This document shows, in pieces, positions 1 through 7,020 of a DNA stretch of 64,000 bases. The stretch spans positions 178,128 to 242,127 of the forward strand of contig JAQTZB010000005.1 in NCBI GenBank assembly GCA_028688015.1. Direction: 5' to 3'. Positions within the stretch are counted from its first letter, which is position 1. The number at the start of each line of letters is the position of its first letter. This stretch comes from Elusimicrobiales bacterium. Its GTDB lineage: Bacteria > Elusimicrobiota > Elusimicrobia > Elusimicrobiales > UBA9959. The notes under the pieces were generated by a model. It made no database searches. It was not told the origin of the DNA and was given only the letters and a program-made list of their open reading frames with translations. The translations under genes and the position numbers were made by a program.

Positions 1-2
1 TC

Positions 3-56
3 GATTCTGACACTCTTGAAATGCCGTCCTGGGACGACGGCTGCTACCACCGGTAA
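3..56 (+). CDS. C-terminal tail of a protein or peptide truncated by the window edge
   Basis: An open frame enters from the left edge and stops at TAA (54-56). The visible residues read DSDTLEMPSWDDGCYHR. The tail is acidic, then dense in residues that radical SAM peptide maturases often modify (Trp, Asp, Cys, Tyr, His). It lies just before a strong hairpin and upstream of two radical SAM/SPASM genes, where a RiPP precursor is commonly found. The start and full length lie outside the window, so it may instead be the end of an ordinary protein. The frame is seen; the precursor role is inferred. Confidence 0.45.
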   Translation, partial: DSDTLEMPSWDDGCYHR

Positions 57-74
57 ATCCCGGTCCCGCGCCTG

Positions 75-110
75 GGGCCGCCTGGGAACCCCCCAGGCGG
101 CCCGCTTCTT
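75..110 (+). terminator. Terminator or attenuator hairpin between the tail peptide and the radical SAM operon
   Basis: A perfect 12-bp inverted repeat (75-86 pairing with 92-103, loop 87-91) is followed by the T-rich stretch GCTTCTTTCC. It lies 18 nt after the stop of the truncated upstream frame. This arrangement suits a terminator or partial terminator that makes a short upstream peptide more abundant than downstream enzymes. The T-tract is broken by C, so read-through is likely. Confidence 0.7.
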
Positions 111-142
111 TCCGGCCTGCCGCAACCGGGCCAGGAGCGGCG

Positions 143-346
143 ATGAAATACCTGGAAAATGCAAATAATGCTAAAATTCAGGCTCTTGCTCCGGGGCAAA
201 AAGGCTTGTCCCTTATCGGTTTTGCGCTCTTAAGCTCTCGACCAGGGATGACGGCCACCGTCATCACCGACGAACGTCCCGGGCCGCCCGCACCGATCCC
301 GGGCAGCCAGCAAGTATCAAGCCGCAGTTCCGGGGGAATACCATGA
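143..346 (+). CDS. Small 67-residue ORF translationally coupled to the radical SAM gene
   Basis: This 67-codon frame has a good Shine-Dalgarno AGGAG at 133-137, five bases before its ATG, and its TGA overlaps the next gene's ATG in an ATGA arrangement (343-346). Both points favour real translation. The product starts MKYLENANNAKIQALAPGQK, has a short hydrophobic patch at about residues 20-31 (GLSLIGFALLSS) and a Pro/Ser/Gly-rich end. It has no Cys or Trp and matches no family I know. It could be a leader controlling translation of the downstream enzyme, a second precursor, or a chance frame. Its first half is less GC-rich than its neighbours, and an 8-bp inverted repeat (247-254/258-265) lies inside it. 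Confidence 0.45.
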   Translation: MKYLENANNAKIQALAPGQKGLSLIGFALLSSRPGMTATVITDERPGPPAPIPGSQQVSSRSSGGIP

Positions 347-1419
347 AAGTTCTTCGCAATTTAAATATACTCATCCGGCCTGTAAACGACACCTGCAACT
401 TAAGCTGCGAATACTGCATCACCAAGAATCGCTATTCCGGCGACGCCCTGCGCCGGGAAACCCTGAAACCGGAAACCTTTCAAAAACTGATAGCCGGCAT
501 TAAGGGCTCGCAGCTCCAGACCGTGCGCTTTACCTGGCATGGAGGCGAGCCGCTGCTGATGCCTGACAGTTTTTACAGAGAGATCTTCACCCTGCAGCGC
601 GGCCTGGGCGGGATAGACCAGACCACTACCCTGCAGACCAACGGCACGCTTGTAAACGAAGAGCGGCTGCGGTTCTTTAAGGAGCAGGGCGTTTGCGTAG
701 GCTTCAGCCTGGACGGCTGCAAATACAGCCACAACGCCTACCGCTTCTCCGACCCGAAACAGTTCGAGACCGTGATCGGCAATATCCGGCTCGCAAAAAA
801 GCTGGGGGTGCGCTTTTCCATCATCATGGTCGCGCATGAAAAGAACGTCCGGGACGTGAAGGAGATCTGTGATTTTCTCGACGAGATGGACCCGCCCAAC
901 GGGTTCACTATAAACCCCCTGTTCCTCGGGCAGGGCGAGATGGCCAGGCTGTCCCTGCCCCAGGAGGAGTTTTCCAAATTTCTGTACGCCCTGTACGAGA
1001 ACCGGAAAAACACGGGCTCTTTCCCGGGCGGCTATATCTACGCCGCGCAAAAAGGCCTGAGCAAGGCCGTTCCGAAACTTTGCTTTTTTTCAGGGCGCTG
1101 CGCCAACTTCGTCTCCATGAACGGAAGCGGCGACATGTTTTCCACCTGCTACGAGAATTCCGCCTACTACCTGGGCAACATCAACGCCACGCCGCTCCCG
1201 GAGCTCCTGGAAAAGCACCTCAAGCAGCATGAAACAAAAATAGACCCCCAGTTCCAGAACCAGACCCTTTACAGGGAAATGGGAAGCGACCCCGAACTGG
1301 TCTACTTCCAGGGAAAAGGCTGCACGAAACGCCTGGTAGACGGAAGGGACCCTTACTTCCGCTCTTATATCGATCTTATCGAGCATGTCAAAAAAGACGG
1401 CAAAAAAACAAACCCCTAG
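343..1419 (+). CDS. Radical SAM/SPASM-type peptide-modifying enzyme (anSME-like)
   Basis: A 358-residue radical SAM protein. The CxxxCxxC motif for the catalytic 4Fe-4S cluster is C18, C22, C25 (CNLSCEYC). The SAM-binding GGEP motif is at 67-70 in the context WHGGEPLL, and FSLDG near residue 125 completes the anaerobic-sulfatase-maturase-like pattern. C-terminal cysteines C247, C253, C269 and C327 could hold an auxiliary cluster of the SPASM/twitch type, though fewer than the classic seven are present. Enzymes of this layout oxidise or crosslink side chains of peptides; some make formylglycine in sulfatases. No sulfatase is in the window, while a second SPASM enzyme and an exporter follow, so peptide maturation is the better reading. 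The start is supported by GGGGGA upstream and the ATGA overlap. The 3' end overlaps the next gene by 35 nt. Confidence 0.85.
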   Translation: MKVLRNLNILIRPVNDTCNLSCEYCITKNRYSGDALRRETLKPETFQKLIAGIKGSQLQTVRFTWHGGEPLLMPDSFYREIFTLQRGLGGIDQTTTLQTNGTLVNEERLRFFKEQGVCVGFSLDGCKYSHNAYRFSDPKQFETVIGNIRLAKKLGVRFSIIMVAHEKNVRDVKEICDFLDEMDPPNGFTINPLFLGQGEMARLSLPQEEFSKFLYALYENRKNTGSFPGGYIYAAQKGLSKAVPKLCFFSGRCANFVSMNGSGDMFSTCYENSAYYLGNINATPLPELLEKHLKQHETKIDPQFQNQTLYREMGSDPELVYFQGKGCTKRLVDGRDPYFRSYIDLIEHVKKDGKKTNP

Positions 1420-3025
1420 GATCTCCGCCCGGGACCTTTCCTATACCGCTCCCGACGGGACCAGGGTACTGGAAGCGGCGTCCTTTTCCGCGGAGGGGAC
1501 CTCGGTAGCTCTTATCGGAAAAAACGGCTCCGGGAAGTCCACCCTGCTGCGCCTGCTAGCCGGCGACCTCGTCCCCGGCGGCGGGACGCTCACCGTCAAG
1601 GGGCGCATAGGCTACCTGCCCCAGGAAATAAAGCGCGCGGAGGGCCAACTGGTCCGGGACCTCCTGGGAATTTCGCAGGCGCTGCGCGACCTGGAGCTCC
1701 TGGATTCCGGCCACGCGTCTCCGGAGGTACTAGAGCGCCTGGACGGGAAGTGGGACCTGCGGGAGCGCTGCCGGAGCCTGCTAGAAGACATGGGGCTGCC
1801 GGGGCTGCCCCTGACCTCTCCCCTCACCGCCTTAAGCGGCGGCGAGGTGGTCCGGCTTGCGCTTTGCGCGGTCCTGCTTAAGGACCCGGAAATTCTGCTG
1901 CTGGACGAGCCGACCAACAACCTGGACCACGACTCGCGGAAAAGGCTGCTGGCTGTCGTTTCCTCCTGGAAAGGGCTCAAAATTATCGCCACCCACGACA
2001 GGGAGCTGCTGGGCGCGCTCGAGGCCGTAGCGGAACTCTACGAGGGAAAATGCACTTTGTACAGGATGCCTTACCCGGAGTACGAGGAGTACCGCAAGCG
2101 CATGAACGCGGCCGCCAGGAACAAGGTGGCGGAATCCGAGAAGCACCTGGCCGCGGACCGCAGAACCCTCGGCATCGTCCTCGACCGCCGGACCCACCAG
2201 GCGGCGGCGGCTGAGCGCAGGGCAAAAAGGAACCTGGGGGTAACGCGGGTAAATCTGGCCGACGGCAGGAACAAAGGTCAGACCACCACCTCCAGGCTGA
2301 GAGAGTTGCACCGCCAGAGGATAGAGGCCGCCCGCGAGGAGCTGAAAGCCGCAAAAAGAGAGGCCCGCCCGGAAAACAGGATCGAGATCGATATCGAGCA
2401 GGACCCCGTACCCGCCGGCATGAAGATACTGGAATTCTCCGGGGTGAACGCTTCTTACGGAGAAAAGCCCCTCTGGAACCGGCCGCTTTCCTTTTTCCTT
2501 ACCGGCAGCGCGCGCATGGCCATTATCGGCCCTAACGGTTCGGGGAAAACCACGATCATGCGGCTGCTGCAGGGCAGGCTCCCCCCCTGCGCCGGGACAG
2601 TTTCCCTGACCGCGAAGCGGGCCGTATACCTGGACCAGTTCCTGGAGTATCTCGATCCCGGCAAGACCATCCTGGAAAACGTCTGGGAGCCCAACGGGGA
2701 GGTCAGCGAATCGCACATCAGGACGCGGCTGGCGCGCCTGTTTTTCCGGCGCGACGCGGTGCACAAGAAAGTGGCGTGCCTCAGCGGCGGAGAAAAGCTC
2801 AGGGTCGCGCTGGCCAAGCTGTTCTGCGTAAAAGCCCCGCCGCAGCTGCTGCTGCTGGATGAGCCCACCAACAACCTGGACCTGGACAGCTGCGAGCAGC
2901 TGGAAAGCGCCCTCGGCGGCTTCAAGGGGGCCATCCTCGTAATTTCGCACGACTACAAATTCCTGAACAACATCGGGGCCGAAGACTGCCTGGACCTGAC
3001 GCCGTACTGCCCCGGGGAGAAATGA
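1385..3025 (+). CDS. ABC-F family ATPase, candidate ribosome-protection/self-immunity factor
   Basis: 546 residues with two ABC ATPase domains and no membrane segments, the layout of ABC-F proteins that bind the ribosomal E site. The first Walker A is GKNGSGKS at 45-52, with LSGGE near 150 and LLLDEPTNNLD near 172-182. The second Walker A (GPNGSGKT) is near 382, the second LSGGE near 466 and the second LLLDEPTNNLDLD near 489. Between them (about 235-340) is a highly charged Arg/Lys/Glu helical linker, as expected for the ABC-F interdomain arm. It starts inside the preceding radical SAM gene and ends one base before the next, so co-expression is very likely. Some ABC-F proteins remove ribosome-targeting antibiotics. 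Placed between two peptide maturases and an exporter, it could protect the producer. That is inference; a housekeeping ABC-F role is possible. Confidence 0.85.
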   Translation: MSKKTAKKQTPRISARDLSYTAPDGTRVLEAASFSAEGTSVALIGKNGSGKSTLLRLLAGDLVPGGGTLTVKGRIGYLPQEIKRAEGQLVRDLLGISQALRDLELLDSGHASPEVLERLDGKWDLRERCRSLLEDMGLPGLPLTSPLTALSGGEVVRLALCAVLLKDPEILLLDEPTNNLDHDSRKRLLAVVSSWKGLKIIATHDRELLGALEAVAELYEGKCTLYRMPYPEYEEYRKRMNAAARNKVAESEKHLAADRRTLGIVLDRRTHQAAAAERRAKRNLGVTRVNLADGRNKGQTTTSRLRELHRQRIEAAREELKAAKREARPENRIEIDIEQDPVPAGMKILEFSGVNASYGEKPLWNRPLSFFLTGSARMAIIGPNGSGKTTIMRLLQGRLPPCAGTVSLTAKRAVYLDQFLEYLDPGKTILENVWEPNGEVSESHIRTRLARLFFRRDAVHKKVACLSGGEKLRVALAKLFCVKAPPQLLLLDEPTNNLDLDSCEQLESALGGFKGAILVISHDYKFLNNIGAEDCLDLTPYCPGEK

Positions 3026-3026
3026 C

Positions 3027-4358
3027 ATGAGTTTCCGCAAATCGTCCTTCATCGTGGATTGCGGCCGTGACCCGGAAGGGAAACGGCAGTACTTCAACAC
3101 GCTTTCCAGAAAATTCATCCTGCTCCCGGGGGAGCTGGAGGCGCTGGCGGCCGCGCCGGGCACCGACGCGCGCGTCCTGGAATTTCTCAAGAAGGGCAAA
3201 TGGCTCACGCCCGCCGCCTCCTACGAAGAAGAACTGCGGGACGCCCTGGACCTCATCACGGCGGCCGGAAGCGGGAGCTCCGCGCTCAGCGTGGTTTTTA
3301 CCGTGACCACCAAATGCAACCTGAATTGCAGCTATTGCTTTCAGAACAACGCGGAGCGCATGGACGCCCCCGCCGGCATCTGCGCTGCGCTGCCCGGTTT
3401 TATCAGGAAGGAGGCGCAGGCGCGGCCTGCGGTAAAAAAAGTCCGGTTAAGCCTCTTCGGCGGAGAGCCCCTCCTGAGGCAGGAGGCCTGCCTGGCCCTG
3501 CTCGACTCCGTGCAGCGGGAATGCGCGGACCTCTCGCTGCAGTTCGAGGCCGGCATCGTGACCAACGGGCTCGGAGCGGCGCCGGATTTCTGGCGGGCGG
3601 CCGCGAAATCCGGCCTGAAGAAAGTGCAGGTCACCATCGACGGCTCCGAAAAAGTTCACGACGCCTTCAGGCGGCTGAACGGCGCCGGCACCTATGGCCC
3701 GCTCCTCGCGCTGTGCGGCCCGCTGTCCGAGACCTTTCAGCTCTCGCTGAAATACAACCTGAACCGCCGCAGCGCGGAAGGCTTCGGTGAATTCGTCGGG
3801 GACCTGGCCGCCCGCGGTTTCAATAAGGCCAACACTCACATAGTGCTGGAGGCCGTTAAGGCGATAGATTACAATGAGGCCGGGGATTACTATTTCCCGG
3901 CGGACTCGAACGAAGCCGGGGACGCCTACGCGGCCTGCGCGGAGGCCGGGCTACGCGCCGGCTGGCAGGTTACGCTGACCCATCTTTTCCAGCCGCCCTG
4001 CATGTACACGCAGGTAAGGCCTTCCTCCCTGGTGATCCGTCCCGACGGCGGGATATCGCGCTGTATTTCCGTTTACAACGACGATACCGATTTCTCGGCC
4101 GGGAACATCACGGACGCGGCCCCGCTGCCCGGGAACGCGGCTATCCGCGCCGTTATCGAAGACGGCGCAGGCAACTGCAAAGCCGCCAAATGTCCCCTCT
4201 TCCCCGTCTGCATGACCGGATGCCCTTCGCACAAAAAGCTCAAGTTCGGGACGATTAAAACCGCTTTCTGCCGCCGCGCCCATATCGAAAAAACAATTAA
4301 GGACCTGGGGCGGATCCGGAGCAAAGACCCCAAGGTTTTCGAACGGCTGGAATTTTAA
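3027..4358 (+). CDS. Radical SAM/SPASM peptide maturase with a RiPP-maturase-like N-terminus
   Basis: 443 residues. Residues 1-90 form an N-terminal region of the sort seen in peptide maturases (YFNTLSRKFILL followed by helical residues), possibly used for leader-peptide contact. The radical SAM motif CNLNCSYC gives C97, C101, C104, and FGGEPLL is near 146. The C-terminus has a nearly textbook SPASM set: C325, C346, C384, C389, C395, C399 and C415, enough for two auxiliary 4Fe-4S clusters. SPASM maturases of this type make thioether, C-C or ether crosslinks in precursor peptides. The gene begins one base after the ABC-F stop, and the MFS exporter follows after 15 nt. The substrate is not identified; the cut-off Trp/Cys/Tyr-rich tail at 3-56 is the best candidate nearby. 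Confidence 0.88.
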   Translation: MSFRKSSFIVDCGRDPEGKRQYFNTLSRKFILLPGELEALAAAPGTDARVLEFLKKGKWLTPAASYEEELRDALDLITAAGSGSSALSVVFTVTTKCNLNCSYCFQNNAERMDAPAGICAALPGFIRKEAQARPAVKKVRLSLFGGEPLLRQEACLALLDSVQRECADLSLQFEAGIVTNGLGAAPDFWRAAAKSGLKKVQVTIDGSEKVHDAFRRLNGAGTYGPLLALCGPLSETFQLSLKYNLNRRSAEGFGEFVGDLAARGFNKANTHIVLEAVKAIDYNEAGDYYFPADSNEAGDAYAACAEAGLRAGWQVTLTHLFQPPCMYTQVRPSSLVIRPDGGISRCISVYNDDTDFSAGNITDAAPLPGNAAIRAVIEDGAGNCKAAKCPLFPVCMTGCPSHKKLKFGTIKTAFCRRAHIEKTIKDLGRIRSKDPKVFERLEF

Positions 4359-4373
4359 CACGGAGCCTCCCCG

Positions 4374-5627
4374 ATGCGCCCCATGAACGTCTTTAAACCG
4401 ATAACAGGACTGGGAAAGAACTCCCTGCTTTTCATCTCCGGCCAGACTATCTCCAGGATAGGGGACATGGCCCAACTTGTAGGCTTAAGCATGTACGTCT
4501 ACAAAGCTTCCAATAATATTTTCGCGGTAAGCCTCCTCTACGCGGTGGAAGCCCTGTCGATGATAATTTTCGGACAGATCGGCGGGCTGCTGGCGGATAA
4601 ATGGGAAAGGAAAAGCTCCCTTATAACCCTGCAGGTCTGCCAGGCCCTGCTGATAGGGATGATACCTTTCGCCGGCCACGGCGCCGCGCTGTACGCCCTG
4701 TTTTTCATCTTCACGGCCTGCACCTCCGTCAGCCACATCTTCCAATCCGCCATTTCCGGGGACGTGGCCGAGCCCGCGCGCTACGAGAAGTTCCAGGCCC
4801 TGTATTCCTCCCTGCAGTCGTTCAGCACCATCATAGGCCCGGTGATCGGCGCCTGGATCTTTTCCGTTTTCGGCACGACCTCCCTGTTCGTTTTCAACGC
4901 GCTCAGCTTCCTGATCTGCGCCGCTACCATTTCGCTCATTGACCTGCCGCCCCCGGCCGCCGCTCCGGCGGACGCCTCCGGGGAGCGCAAAAAGCCCGGC
5001 TACCTGGCGCAATGGAAGGACGGGTACCGCGTAGCCCTCGGCAAGCCGGACCTGGCCGCCGTGATATTCTCCATGCCGATAATAATGCTGGGCGTGGGCA
5101 TCCTCAACACTATCTTCATCGGAATCAGCACCTCTTTCTGGATGTTTTCCGACAAACAGTTCGGCTGGCTTATGGCGGCTTCCGGGATAGGGGGCCTTTT
5201 AGGCGGGCTGGCTTACGGGGCTGTCCATTCCAGGTGCTCGGCGAAGACCCTGTTTTATTCGGCGCTGGCGGTCAAAGCCCTCTGTCTTCTCATCTCCGCC
5301 TATACGAAAAGCTTTTTCCTCGTGTTCGCCCTGTTCATCGTTAACAGCGTAGGCTTTTCGAATATCGTTTCCACGGCGCGGATCTTCTTTATCAAGAACA
5401 CCGACCCGCTTGAACGCGGCCGGGTTTCCGGCATTTCCGGCTCCCTGGCCTCCATTTCCATGCTGTGCGGCAGTTCCGCCGCCGGCTTTTTCGTCGCCTA
5501 CGGCGGCTACAGGTTCAGTATCGGCGTTATAATAGCCTTCCATATCCTGTGCGCCCTGAGTTTCTGGCTTATCGGTCACAAGCGTATACTGCAGCGGGGC
5601 TTGATCCTGGAAAAAGAAACGGCCTGA
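4374..5627 (+). CDS. MFS transporter, probable product exporter of the peptide operon
   Basis: 417 residues, strongly hydrophobic with about twelve membrane segments. It has the MFS signature between TM2 and TM3 (GGLLADKWERK, about residues 65-75) and an overall resemblance to the MFS_3/enterobactin-exporter type of drug/siderophore efflux proteins. A cytoplasmic loop near 195-215 (rich in Ala/Pro, then Gly-Glu-Arg-Lys-Lys) separates the two halves. The start chosen has ACGGAG about nine bases upstream; a second Met lies three codons on. It is the last gene of the unit that begins at the radical SAM pair, so export of the matured product is the simplest role. Substrate unknown. Confidence 0.82.
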   Translation: MRPMNVFKPITGLGKNSLLFISGQTISRIGDMAQLVGLSMYVYKASNNIFAVSLLYAVEALSMIIFGQIGGLLADKWERKSSLITLQVCQALLIGMIPFAGHGAALYALFFIFTACTSVSHIFQSAISGDVAEPARYEKFQALYSSLQSFSTIIGPVIGAWIFSVFGTTSLFVFNALSFLICAATISLIDLPPPAAAPADASGERKKPGYLAQWKDGYRVALGKPDLAAVIFSMPIIMLGVGILNTIFIGISTSFWMFSDKQFGWLMAASGIGGLLGGLAYGAVHSRCSAKTLFYSALAVKALCLLISAYTKSFFLVFALFIVNSVGFSNIVSTARIFFIKNTDPLERGRVSGISGSLASISMLCGSSAAGFFVAYGGYRFSIGVIIAFHILCALSFWLIGHKRILQRGLILEKETA

Positions 5628-5641
5628 CGCCTTTCGGCGTC
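5626..5641 (+). terminator. Small hairpin at the end of the peptide operon
   Basis: GACGCC (5626-5631) pairs with GGCGTC (5636-5641) around a four-base loop directly at the MFS stop codon. There is no T-tract, so termination is uncertain; it may only protect the 3' end of the transcript. Confidence 0.3.
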
Positions 5642-5728
5642 CCAAAGGCCCTTATAGCTTTGCGTCCGGGCGGCCCCGCGCGGCAGCCCCTGATGGCACA
5701 AGAATTGTTCCGTTTTGGATATAACCTT

Positions 5729-6907
5729 ATGACACGCAATGCCACCTTCGCCCTGTCACTTTCGCTGCTGTTCCAGGGCCTGTTCTCGTTTGCCTCAGGG
5801 TTCGAATTGGACTCCCTCGACGCCAAAACACTGCCGTCGGTTGAAGCCGCCCCTCCGGCTGCCGCGCCGGTTGAAACCTCTCCCTTCCGCCGCGTCGAAG
5901 TGGGCGCCTACCGCTCCCGCGGTTTTTATGCCGCCGGCGGCCAAGGCCTCAGGCCGGCCATACTGCTGCTGCCCGGCTCCGGGCCGAACGGGCCCGAGGA
6001 AATGGCCACAAGCACAGACACTACGGACGGAGCGCCGGCCCCCCTGCTGCTCCAGGCCGCGCGCCCCTTCATTGATGCCGGCTTCCACGCGCTCTCGCTG
6101 GGAAAGCCGGGCGTGGATTTCTGGCCGGCCGACGGCAATGGCCCGGCTTTTTATGATCCCAAGCTCGTAATGGCGCATTCCTGGGACCTCTATCTGAAAA
6201 ATGCGGCCGAAGGCCTCAAGTTCCTGCGCGCCCAGCCGGGAGTGGACCCGGACCGCGTCTGGATCCTCGGCCACTCCGAGGGGACGCAGGTGGCCTCGGA
6301 CATAGCCGCCGGCGAAGGCGCCGCCGGGCTCATACTGCTGGGCTATTCCGGAGAGGACCTGCTGACCACTTACCGCTGGCAATATTTCGAGCGCGACGTG
6401 GACGCTTTTATCCGGCCCGACGTGGACACTAATAAAGACGGTTTAGTCTCAAGGGCCGAAGCGGCGCCCTGGGAGAGCAAAAACGCATTCAGCTGGAACT
6501 GGGCACCCGGCCAGGAAACCGTTTCCATAGAAGAGATCCTGGCGTACCTGCGCGAGGCAAGGCGGCCTTTCGTGGATGCTTTAAGGAAATCCCGCTTTTG
6601 CAGTGACGGCCATTGCGAGCGGGGACCCTCCTATTCGGCGGCGGCTTCCTTCCCGGGGCCGGTCTACGCCTTTACCGGCGAGCTGGACCTGCAGACCAGG
6701 CCGCGGGAGGCCCTGGCCCTGAAGGCTGAATGCGAGCGCCGCGGCAAAACCAACTGCCTGGTGGAGATTATCCCCGGCGTCCAGCACGGCTTCTCCCCCC
6801 CTAAGCCTCCCGGGCACCCGCTTTTAAACATAGCCGTCGGCCCTATCGGCCCGGAACTACTCTCCAGCCTCGGCAAACTGGCCAAAGAACTCTCCGCGAA
6901 GAAATAG
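5729..6907 (+). CDS. Secreted alpha/beta hydrolase with an EF-hand-like calcium loop
   Basis: 392 residues from the chosen ATG, which gives a clean Sec signal peptide (MTRNATFALSLSLLFQGLFSFASG); in-frame starts farther upstream lie inside or near the MFS gene and spoil it. The core is an alpha/beta hydrolase: LLLPGSGPNG near residue 80 looks like the oxyanion-loop strand, GHSEG gives nucleophile S183, GELD gives acid D320 and QHGF gives base H353. A canonical 12-residue EF-hand loop occupies 233-244 (DTNKDGLVSRAE) in the cap insertion, suggesting Ca2+ binding. Likely an esterase or peptidase-like hydrolase acting in the periplasm or outside the cell; the substrate cannot be read. It is preceded by about 100 nt without a gene and is probably not part of the peptide operon. 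Confidence 0.8.
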   Translation: MTRNATFALSLSLLFQGLFSFASGFELDSLDAKTLPSVEAAPPAAAPVETSPFRRVEVGAYRSRGFYAAGGQGLRPAILLLPGSGPNGPEEMATSTDTTDGAPAPLLLQAARPFIDAGFHALSLGKPGVDFWPADGNGPAFYDPKLVMAHSWDLYLKNAAEGLKFLRAQPGVDPDRVWILGHSEGTQVASDIAAGEGAAGLILLGYSGEDLLTTYRWQYFERDVDAFIRPDVDTNKDGLVSRAEAAPWESKNAFSWNWAPGQETVSIEEILAYLREARRPFVDALRKSRFCSDGHCERGPSYSAAASFPGPVYAFTGELDLQTRPREALALKAECERRGKTNCLVEIIPGVQHGFSPPKPPGHPLLNIAVGPIGPELLSSLGKLAKELSAKK

Positions 6908-6935
6908 GGAGCTGTCCCCGTTTTTGGCCCAAGGT

Positions 6936-6974
6936 CCCAAACCCGCCTAGGCCTTAAAACGACGGCGGTTTGGG
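6936..6974 (+). promoter_or_regulatory. Imperfect hairpin between hydrolase and first clostripain gene
   Basis: CCCAAACCCGCC (6936-6947) faces GGCGGTTTGGG (6964-6974); pairing needs one bulged C. No T-tract follows on the + strand. It lies about 45 nt before the clostripain ATG at 7021, and the best Shine-Dalgarno-like string (GGGAGG, about 6990) is some 25 nt from that ATG, farther than normal. It may be a terminator remnant or part of a structured 5' leader. Confidence 0.35.
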
Positions 6975-7020
6975 CCCTCGGCCTCTATTGGGAGGAACTA
7001 ATAAACACTAGACTATATAC

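Noticed and set aside
343..1419. Calling the first radical SAM enzyme a sulfatase maturase
   Set aside because: It resembles that group, but no sulfatase is encoded nearby, its SPASM cysteine set is incomplete, and the context is a peptide-type operon.
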